7,168 nucleotides of DNA from positions 1 to 7,168 of the forward strand of contig JAHFAA010000191.1 in the NCBI GenBank assembly GCA_023250775.1, given 5' to 3'. Below, in pieces: positions 1-5,375 of the stretch. Origin of the DNA: Bdellovibrionales bacterium (GTDB lineage Bacteria; Bdellovibrionota; Bacteriovoracia; Bacteriovoracales; Bacteriovoracaceae). The notes beneath the pieces are model-generated. The model saw nothing but the letters and a program-made list of their open reading frames with translations, was not told where the DNA came from and made no database searches. Made by a program: the position numbers and the translations under genes. The first letter of the stretch is position 1, and every line of letters starts with the position of its first letter.

Positions 1-45
1 TGCAATTGCACAAGAAGACTATTCCTGCTAACTAACGAAACTTAT
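1..45 (+). other. rimO upstream region, possible tail of an upstream gene
   Basis: Only 45 bases are visible before rimO. One frame reads AIAQEDYSC and stops at TAA 29-31; another reads QLHKKTIPAN and stops at TAA 33-35. Either could be the end of an upstream + strand gene, which would leave only 10-15 bases before rimO and suggest an operon. The rimO frame itself is also open to the window edge, so a longer rimO N-terminus cannot be excluded from sequence alone. No clear Shine-Dalgarno sequence precedes the ATG at 46. The first ten bases, TGCAATTGCA, are a perfect palindrome, but one of that size is expected by chance in a window this long. Confidence 0.3.
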
Positions 46-1404
46 ATGCAGAATTCTTTGCAAGAAAAGTCGGTTTATTTCACCTCGCTCGGCTGTTCCA
101 AAAATTTGGTTGATGGCCAGGTCATGCTTGGTTACCTCGCTTTAGAGGGCTTTCGCGCTACACCTCGGGTGGAAGAAGCGGAAGTTATTGTGGTCAATAC
201 CTGCTCTTTTATCGAGGCCTCCAAAAAAGAATCTATTGATACTATTTTGGAATTGGCCGACTATAAAGATTCAAACAACGGCCGTTGTCAGGCATTAGTC
301 GTGGCCGGTTGTATGGCCCAGCGCTATTCCGAAGCGCTAGAAAAAGACTTGCCTGAAGTTGATCTTATTATCGGCACTGGTGAATACCACAAAATCGCCA
401 AGCTCTTGCGCGCCTTAGAGGGAGGCAAACTTTCGGCCAAAAGTTTTGTCGATATTCCAAAATTTATTCATACTGAATTTGATCCTCGTATCAACACTTC
501 TCCCAAATACATGGCATGGTTAAAAATTTCTGAAGGCTGTAATCGCAGTTGTACTTTCTGCATCATTCCCACTATTCGTGGACGCCTACGCTCGCGCACA
601 GTGGAGTCACTGGTGGCAGAAACACGTACCTTGGCCAAATCTGGTGTCAAAGAAATCAACTTGATCTCGCAAGATTTATCCAGCTATGAACATCTCTATG
701 AATTGTTGGATGGGCTGGAAAAAGTCGACGGCATTGAGTGGGTGCGCCTGTTCTACTACTATCCCGATGATTTAACCGATCTGGTGATTGAGAAAATTGC
801 CGCCTCAAAAAAAGTTTGTAAGTACCTCGATATGCCAGTTCAGCATTTTTCCAATAATGTTTTAAAGCGCATGAATCGCCAAATTACCGGCGAAAAAATT
901 CACGGACGCGTAGAAAAATTGCGCGCGCTTATTCCCAATATTGTCATTCGAACTTCCATCATAGTGGGTTTTCCCGGCGAGACAGAGGAAGATTTTGAGA
1001 CGCTTTTGGCCGGCATAAAACAGGCACGTTTCAATCATCTGGGTATTTTTCGTTACAGCGATGAAGAAGGCACCCCCGCCTTCAAGCTTGGCCCTAAGGT
1101 TCCCCAGAATGTGATCGACGAACGTTTCGATCGTCTCTTCGAAGTGCAAAAAGAAATTGCGCGCGAACAAAATCGCAAGTTCCTGAAGAAAACCATCCAA
1201 GTGTTAGTCGAAGGCCCGCATGAAGAAACCGAACTCTTATGGCAAGGCCGTCACACCGGTCAAGCCCCCGATATCGATGGCGTGGTCATCATCAACGACC
1301 TGGGCGTAAATCCCAAACCCATTCAGGCCGGCGACATGATTTCAGTCGAGATCACTGATGTGCTTGATTATGATTTAGTGGGGAGAGTGGTGGGGCACGT
1401 CTAG
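46..1404 (+). CDS. rimO: Ribosomal protein S12 methylthiotransferase RimO
   Basis: This radical-SAM methylthiotransferase adds a methylthio group to the beta-carbon of a conserved aspartate of ribosomal protein S12, in the cytoplasm, using two [4Fe-4S] clusters. The 452-residue product has the full family layout. The N-terminal MTTase (UPF0004) domain carries cluster ligands Cys17 (LGCSKNLVD), Cys53 (NTCSF) and Cys89 (AGCMAQR). The radical-SAM domain has CNRSCTFC at Cys165, Cys169 and Cys172, then YLDMPVQH (260-267) and GFPGET (308-313). The C-terminal TRAM domain has APDIDG (407-412) and DYDLVG (441-446), which separate RimO from the tRNA enzymes MiaB and MtaB. Length is normal. The ATG at 46 fits the usual distance of about 16 residues to the first cysteine, although no good ribosome binding site precedes it. 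One small variation is NLVDGQ where NLVDSE is usual. The stop overlaps that of the convergent lipoprotein gene and no terminator is visible. Confidence 0.96.
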   Translation: MQNSLQEKSVYFTSLGCSKNLVDGQVMLGYLALEGFRATPRVEEAEVIVVNTCSFIEASKKESIDTILELADYKDSNNGRCQALVVAGCMAQRYSEALEKDLPEVDLIIGTGEYHKIAKLLRALEGGKLSAKSFVDIPKFIHTEFDPRINTSPKYMAWLKISEGCNRSCTFCIIPTIRGRLRSRTVESLVAETRTLAKSGVKEINLISQDLSSYEHLYELLDGLEKVDGIEWVRLFYYYPDDLTDLVIEKIAASKKVCKYLDMPVQHFSNNVLKRMNRQITGEKIHGRVEKLRALIPNIVIRTSIIVGFPGETEEDFETLLAGIKQARFNHLGIFRYSDEEGTPAFKLGPKVPQNVIDERFDRLFEVQKEIAREQNRKFLKKTIQVLVEGPHEETELLWQGRHTGQAPDIDGVVIINDLGVNPKPIQAGDMISVEITDVLDYDLVGRVVGHV

Positions 1405-4400
1405 AGACTATCTTCCAAGAAGCTGTGGGCATGATTGTAATTAGCAGGTGCTGAATTATCTGAATAAGGTGGTGTTGAGGTGTTAGTGCAAGAGGCGGCA
1501 GTAAAGTCAGCACCGGTATCATTGTCCCAATCTGCCCGGTTATTATAGGCGTTTCCAAAGTCATCCAATGCGCTCACATCCATAAAGCCTGGGATGGTGC
1601 TCGCAATATCATCTGGATTTACTCGATCAATGCGAGAGGTGGAATTAAATGCTCGGTCCCAATCACGGACAATCAAACGAATTCTTCCAATAGTATCGAA
1701 GGCAGCATTGAGGCAGTTAAAGTCATAGAAGGGCTGTGCTCGTCTAAATGGGTTGTCGTAAGCATAGACAGTAGTTCCGATTACATTTGTGGCCCCTCCC
1801 GTACCTGCAATTGCCCCTGTCCACTGGGCCATAGTGCCCGCTGTTGCCCTAATGATGAGCACATCGGCATCAAGAGAGCCGTTATTGTCACTATCGATTT
1901 TTGCGGTATATACGCTGTCTACGATTCCAGATGCAGCTGCTGCTGAAGCTGTTACGACATCACCTGGTTTAACAGTTCGCTTGTTATCTACCACTACCTG
2001 GTAGTAAGTACCTTGCGCATAAGTTTGCCAGGCGGCGGCGTAATAGGTCGATGGAGATGTTGATGGCCCACAGGTATTTTTCTTTTCAAAATTTGCTAGA
2101 TAGGCATTGGTCACCAATCCTCTATTCAGCGGTGACGTGAAGATATACTGCATGCCAGAGATGCCACTGCCAGCATCAGTTATTTTACTGTTTACACCAA
2201 GATCCAGCTCAGCATCACTGAAATGTTCTTTAGCAGGGCCATTGATACATTTGGAAATTGAGCCACCACATGTTGTTGCTGCACCTACAGTTGTAGTGAC
2301 ATCTCCACCTTGGCAGGTAGGAAGCGCAATAGTAACAGAAACCGGGATATAAGTGCCGTCATCACAATTGGGTAAAGTTTGATCGGCCACTGTTCTATGA
2401 TCACTATCACAGGAACCATTAGAGAGACTGCTGCACGCCACGCCAACACCGCCGCTTTGAGGGTCATCGCATGTGACGCAAGCAGGATCGATACTGTAGG
2501 TATAAACTTTTTTCCCACTGATTTGAGCGTTACTCTTGGCATATTGATAATTAAAGAATTGATAAGGTCTCATTGAGATGAAGTTACACATTCCTCCACC
2601 TACATTGGTCTTCAGTTTCAAGCCACTCATATAGAGATCCAATTCGCCGGCCTCCAAAAAACATGTGATGTCTTTTGACTCTTGATAGGCAACACCATTA
2701 AGTGGAGCGGCGTTTAACTGAGCCGTGGTAATGCGACAAGGTGTTGTATGGCGAGACTGACCAGTCTTGTGTAGCTTGTAACTTAAAGCATTGTCGGTGA
2801 AATTTTCGAGAGTGAAATGATCAAAAACTTCGAGATAAAATGAATAACTAGGGCATATAACCGCGCCGCCCGTGCTGCAAACAGCATTGCGTGCTTGAAG
2901 TTGAAAGTGAGTGGAGGCAAAAGGTTGAGTTGGAGTGCCACTAATGATTCCTGTACTTATATCGAGAGTTAAACCTGTAGGCAGAATGGTGCTATAACCA
3001 ACACCGGAGCCAAGGCGATATGTCACGTTATCTCCCTGAGAGAGCGAGGGCTTGAGGGTCAGGGGCTCACGTACATAAGCATTAAATTTCTGTCGAGTGT
3101 AAATGTTGCTACCACTGATCGTCGTCGTTGCACCGGTGTAGGGATTATATTTGTCAATATTTTGCCCAGTAGAAAAGTTGCCGTTGTCTACCATAACAGT
3201 GACGTCGTTTGTAGAAACTGTATCAACAACTCCAGCGGCACCAAACTCATTCGTAATATTGTAGCCACGTTTAAAATTTGCGCCCGAGGCAAGGGTCAGT
3301 TTGAGGTTATCAGCAAAAACATTCAGAAGCGGTGTGCAACCAGTACCTGCTGACCCATCAATGGTCGGGCAGATGTTATTGGCCACCTTGAAATTTCCTG
3401 ACACCACTCGCACATATAAAGTGTCAAGTAGAGTAGGTACTCCGTTAACTGCTGAGATGGCTGGGCCAGTAGCAGGAACTGCGGGAGCGCAGGTTGCTCC
3501 ATTACCAACCCACGAAGCGCGATTTTCGAGACAATTCAGAGTTAAAAACGTACCCGAAATCATATTAACCAGCATTGTTGCTGAGTTAACTGCTAAAACA
3601 TTGCCTACACCGGTATTGTCGCTGTCAACGATACCGCCACTTGTTCTTCCCACAATCATATCGCCAGCAGACCAATTGGCTGCTTGTGCAGCATCTGTGA
3701 CTGTCATTGACACGGTGGAAGTTGTGTCCTTGGCCACCACAACACCGTAGGTGGTCGCACTTCCAGAAACAGAGATGCCGCTACCACTTCCAAAACCAGC
3801 TCCACTACCTGCTGCGACCAGCATGATGGCATTGATCATATCGACTTTAGTGATAAGGGCCCGTGGTGTTAAATATGGTGAGACTGAGTCAACTGTAGCG
3901 TCGACATTAAATTCACCACTCTTGACCGCTACGAGAAGATGATCATTGGAAAATTTCCTTTCCACTCGACCGAAACCGCTTCCGCTGTCACTGCTGGTAA
4001 TGGTGTCACCAACATTAAAAAAGGAATTGTCATCAACTTGAAGTAAGGCCTTGTTGTTGATGCTTAAATTTTGAGGTGCATTGCTTATACTAAAACGAAC
4101 AGGGAGAGATTTTGATTGGTTAATAGAATTGGTGACTGTGACAGTATACGTAGTTGCCACAAGACTATCAGAGTTTATCGGGACAGTGAATGTTCCTTTC
4201 GTTTCTACGGTAGTGTCAGATTCGAAGTTGAGGCCTGTTCCACCTGTAGGGTCTGGGGTGATTGAATAGTTTAGGGAGTAAGCTTCACTGCTGGTGCCAG
4301 TCCCAAGGTCAACAGAGAACGTTGGTGCAAACTCACCGCCGGTACTAGTTGGGATTGCATAGGAGACAGAAGTAATCGTTGTTTCAGCTAAAACAAAAAT

Positions 4401-5123
4401 TGAAACATTATCAACTGGGTCACCATCTTGAAACCCTTTTGTATTCGCAGAGGCAGTCACCTCAATGTGAAGCTGATTTAAGGTTGCATCAACGTATTCT
4501 ACCGTTCCAACACTTCCCTCACTATTAGAAATCCAGCCACCTTCGGTAAAGCTGGAAACATTAGGAAGGGTGAGGATCAGTCTGCGTCCAACAGTTTGCG
4601 GATAATAAAATTTAATAGCAGTCAGATCGGTAGCAACGCCAATCCCCAGGGTTGTGGTAAGCGTTTTGCCAGAATTAACGTGATAGGCCTTTATAACAAA
4701 GTTAGTTTCCGGAGCATAGGCCGATGGTGTTCCAGAGATCTTGCCTGTTCCGGCGTTTAAGGTTAAGCCAACGGTGCTAAGTGATTTTGGCGTTGTGGGA
4801 AAGTCTGCGTCGTACGATGAAAAGACATACGTATTTGTAATTCCTTCTGGTGCACCGATGATAGTCGGCGACTCGCTGACTGCGTGACCAGTAGGGAATC
4901 CCATAGTTGCTGCACGATAACTGAAAGATGACGGCCCACTTCCGGTAGTCGGAGGTGGAACATTAATGGGTGTCCCATCGGGTCCTGTGACAGTGCTACC
5001 ACTATTTGGTTTTACTTCCGCCGGTTTTTCCCATTTGGTCAAACTGTCAGGCATACAGCCCGCCAACACGGCGAGTGAACATAGTACTAGAAAGAGTTTC
5101 GTCAGAATTTTACGAACCTTCAT
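1401..5123 (-). CDS. Large Ig-like (He_PIG-type) repeat lipoprotein, function unknown
   Basis: This is a 1240-residue predicted lipoprotein. A basic, hydrophobic signal peptide ends in the lipobox LAGC, with the lipidated Cys23. Met follows at +2, so by the E. coli rule it would go to the outer membrane. A Pro/Ser/Gly/Thr-rich linker (about 31-68) leads to Ig-like modules at about 69-162 and 690-768, marked by the He_PIG signatures LTLNAGTGKISGTP and LTLDISTGIISGTP, with another beta-rich Ig-like segment at about 255-347. Between and after these lie about ten degenerate modules (367-690 and 1043-1130), a cysteine-rich block (882-959) and an EF-hand-like loop (1077-1088). There are 20 cysteines besides the lipid anchor, as expected of a disulphide-bonded exported protein. 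The start is fixed by the signal peptide; the AGG just before it (AGGTGT then ATG) is a weak, close-set ribosome binding site. A surface or adhesion role is plausible, but no catalytic domain was recognised and function is unknown. Confidence 0.9.
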   Translation of the reverse strand: MKVRKILTKLFLVLCSLAVLAGCMPDSLTKWEKPAEVKPNSGSTVTGPDGTPINVPPPTTGSGPSSFSYRAATMGFPTGHAVSESPTIIGAPEGITNTYVFSSYDADFPTTPKSLSTVGLTLNAGTGKISGTPSAYAPETNFVIKAYHVNSGKTLTTTLGIGVATDLTAIKFYYPQTVGRRLILTLPNVSSFTEGGWISNSEGSVGTVEYVDATLNQLHIEVTASANTKGFQDGDPVDNVSIFVLAETTITSVSYAIPTSTGGEFAPTFSVDLGTGTSSEAYSLNYSITPDPTGGTGLNFESDTTVETKGTFTVPINSDSLVATTYTVTVTNSINQSKSLPVRFSISNAPQNLSINNKALLQVDDNSFFNVGDTITSSDSGSGFGRVERKFSNDHLLVAVKSGEFNVDATVDSVSPYLTPRALITKVDMINAIMLVAAGSGAGFGSGSGISVSGSATTYGVVVAKDTTSTVSMTVTDAAQAANWSAGDMIVGRTSGGIVDSDNTGVGNVLAVNSATMLVNMISGTFLTLNCLENRASWVGNGATCAPAVPATGPAISAVNGVPTLLDTLYVRVVSGNFKVANNICPTIDGSAGTGCTPLLNVFADNLKLTLASGANFKRGYNITNEFGAAGVVDTVSTNDVTVMVDNGNFSTGQNIDKYNPYTGATTTISGSNIYTRQKFNAYVREPLTLKPSLSQGDNVTYRLGSGVGYSTILPTGLTLDISTGIISGTPTQPFASTHFQLQARNAVCSTGGAVICPSYSFYLEVFDHFTLENFTDNALSYKLHKTGQSRHTTPCRITTAQLNAAPLNGVAYQESKDITCFLEAGELDLYMSGLKLKTNVGGGMCNFISMRPYQFFNYQYAKSNAQISGKKVYTYSIDPACVTCDDPQSGGVGVACSSLSNGSCDSDHRTVADQTLPNCDDGTYIPVSVTIALPTCQGGDVTTTVGAATTCGGSISKCINGPAKEHFSDAELDLGVNSKITDAGSGISGMQYIFTSPLNRGLVTNAYLANFEKKNTCGPSTSPSTYYAAAWQTYAQGTYYQVVVDNKRTVKPGDVVTASAAAASGIVDSVYTAKIDSDNNGSLDADVLIIRATAGTMAQWTGAIAGTGGATNVIGTTVYAYDNPFRRAQPFYDFNCLNAAFDTIGRIRLIVRDWDRAFNSTSRIDRVNPDDIASTIPGFMDVSALDDFGNAYNNRADWDNDTGADFTAASCTNTSTPPYSDNSAPANYNHAHSFLEDSL
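1734..1997 (-). repeat. Two further copies of the degenerate module near the lipoprotein C-terminus
   Basis: Residues about 1043-1130 contain VKPGDVVTAS then ASGIVDS, a DSDNNG loop and TAGTMAQWTGAI. This parallels the copy at 482-525 (SAGDMIVGRTSGGIVDSDNTG through to SGTF) in the order GD-[IV], SG, IVDS, DSDN-x-G, hydrophobic strand and G-T-[FM]. The two blocks are separated by the Ig-like domain and the cysteine-rich segment. Confidence 0.5.
2247..2480 (-). other. Cysteine-rich segment of the lipoprotein
   Basis: Eight cysteines fall within 78 residues: Cys882, 885, 897, 905, 920, 937, 952 and 959, starting with a CVTC pair. The segment is rich in Gly, Ser, Asp and Thr. For an exported protein this suggests a disulphide-stabilised knot-like domain. 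Zinc binding through CxxC is an alternative. I recognise no named family. Confidence 0.6.
2820..3056 (-). other. Ig-like (He_PIG-type) domain 3 of the lipoprotein
   Basis: Residues about 690-768 contain GLTLDISTGIISGTPTQ (717-733) followed by HFQLQARNAVCS and a final strand SFYLEVFDHF, the usual He_PIG arrangement. Cys749 and Cys757 in the last loop could form a disulphide. The module directly follows the degenerate repeat block. Confidence 0.75.
3054..4025 (-). repeat. Block of about eight degenerate 'GxFxxGDxI' protein modules
   Basis: Residues about 367-690 read as successive modules of roughly 35-55 residues following 'x[FW]xxG[Dx]x[IV]...SGxxGxVxxV....LxVxVxSGxF', where the closing SGxF of one opens the next. 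Anchor points are SFFNVGDTI (367-375), SGEFNVDATV (402-411), GAGFGSGSGI (441-450), ANWSAGDMI (482-490), SGTFLTLNCL (523-532), SGNFKVANNI (575-584), SGANFKRGYNI (613-623) and NGNFSTGQNI (647-656). The copies were aligned by eye and differ strongly, so there is no DNA-level repeat. The pattern resembles the 'sGtFtvGetvtgstSGatg.V' modules common in phage structural proteins; that comparison is an inference. Confidence 0.55.
4083..4361 (-). other. Second beta-rich Ig-like segment of the lipoprotein
   Basis: Residues about 255-347 run through AYSLNYSITPDPTGGTGLNF and end with TTYTVTVTNSINQSKSLPV, a strand pattern like cadherin-like or He_PIG modules that close with 'yt.tVtvtns'. The GTP signature seen in domains 1 and 3 is absent, so family membership is less certain. 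Confidence 0.5.
4638..4919 (-). other. Ig-like (He_PIG-type) domain 1 of the lipoprotein
   Basis: Residues about 69-162 hold an Ig-like module. The signature GLTLNAGTGKISGTPSA lies at 119-135, followed by alternating hydrophobic strands (NFVIKAYHVNSG, TTTLGIGV). The 'L.ld..tG.isGtPt' pattern is characteristic of the He_PIG putative Ig family found in bacterial surface proteins. Domain edges are approximate. Confidence 0.75.
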
Positions 5124-5190
5124 ACACCTATTATCGGTACGGTCGCGAAAGAGGTTGAGGAAATATCTAAAAAATCTTTAATCCCATGAG

Positions 5191-5221
5191 CTTATGGAAT
5201 GTTTAGGAATACTTAGGATTA
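5191..5221 (+). repeat. Three imperfect 10-11 base tandem repeats
   Basis: The sequence reads cttatggaatg / tttaggaata / cttaggatta, three adjacent units with consensus YTTAGGAATA and a period close to one DNA helical turn. This spacing would put each unit on the same face of the helix, as for cooperative binding of a regulator. Three short units in AT-rich DNA could also be chance. Confidence 0.4.
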
Positions 5222-5300
5222 AAAAAATGCCTCAACTGCTGGGCACTCCTGTTTTAAATTGAGGAGTTATGTATTCCGACCAAGCTTATCGGTCAATTAA

Positions 5301-5337
5301 TTGGCACCTTTAGTGAAATCTTAAGTGCGAGTATACT
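5301..5337 (+). promoter_or_regulatory. Candidate promoter elements for the secreted-protein gene
   Basis: Two readings are possible. First, TTGGCAC at 5301-5307 is a perfect sigma-54 -24 element, and at the correct spacing 5313-5317 reads GTGAA where TTGCW is expected, so the important C of the -12 GC is missing. Second, TATACT at 5332-5337 is a good sigma-70 -10 box, with a poor -35 (TTAGTG, 5310-5315) 16 bases upstream. Either start would give a leader of a few tens of bases before the ATG at 5376. Confidence 0.3.
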
Positions 5338-5353
5338 TACATTTTATAAGTAT
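5333..5353. promoter_or_regulatory. Perfect inverted repeat ATACTTA-N7-TAAGTAT
   Basis: The arms at 5333-5339 and 5347-5353 are exact reverse complements with a seven-base centre. The left arm overlaps the TATACT box and the right arm ends ten bases before the Shine-Dalgarno sequence. A further ATACTTA lies at 5209-5215 inside the tandem repeats. It could be an operator for a dimeric regulator or a weak leader hairpin. Confidence 0.4.
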
Positions 5354-5362
5354 TGAGAATTT

Positions 5363-5367
5363 GGAGG
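5363..5367 (+). promoter_or_regulatory. Shine-Dalgarno sequence that fixes the start of the secreted protein
   Basis: GGAGG lies eight bases before the ATG at 5376. This selects that ATG over an in-frame GTG at 5325, which has no ribosome binding site and would place 17 extra residues in front of the signal peptide. Confidence 0.85.
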
Positions 5368-5375
5368 AGTTGAAA

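Larger units (their letters stand above)
5124..5375. promoter_or_regulatory. Divergent intergenic region between the lipoprotein and secreted-protein genes
   Basis: These 252 AT-rich bases separate two genes that diverge and both encode exported proteins, so promoters for both should lie here. Seen directly: near-phased 10-11 base repeats (5191-5221), an A7 run (5221-5227), two overlapping short inverted repeats that compete for the same right arm (CCTCAA 5230-5235 with TTGAGG 5259-5264; ACTCCT 5245-5250 with AGGAGT 5262-5267), promoter-like elements (5301-5337) and a perfect dyad (5333-5353). I found no convincing -35/-10 pair for the lipoprotein direction. Confidence 0.6.

Noticed and set aside
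862..1200. 112-codon ORF on the minus strand inside rimO
   Set aside because: It is fully antisense to a well-conserved radical-SAM coding region, has no ribosome binding site or recognisable motif, and is a shadow of rimO codon structure.
1405..1480. Possible rimO terminator inside the lipoprotein 3' end
   Set aside because: Only a 4-bp inverted repeat (CTTC...GAAG) without a T run is visible, so it is not supportable as a terminator.
3301..3750. 149-codon ORF on the plus strand opposite the lipoprotein
   Set aside because: Its low-complexity Ala/Pro/Val/Thr composition is what antisense of Gly/Ser/Thr/Val-rich beta-repeat codons gives. There is no signal, motif or upstream site to support it.
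4966..5181. 71-codon plus-strand ORF crossing the start of the lipoprotein gene
   Set aside because: It is mostly antisense to the lipoprotein signal peptide and linker and has no ribosome binding site or family resemblance.
5325..5375. GTG-initiated 17-residue extension of the secreted protein
   Set aside because: It has no Shine-Dalgarno sequence, and it would bury the signal peptide behind a polar extension and overlap the real ribosome binding site.
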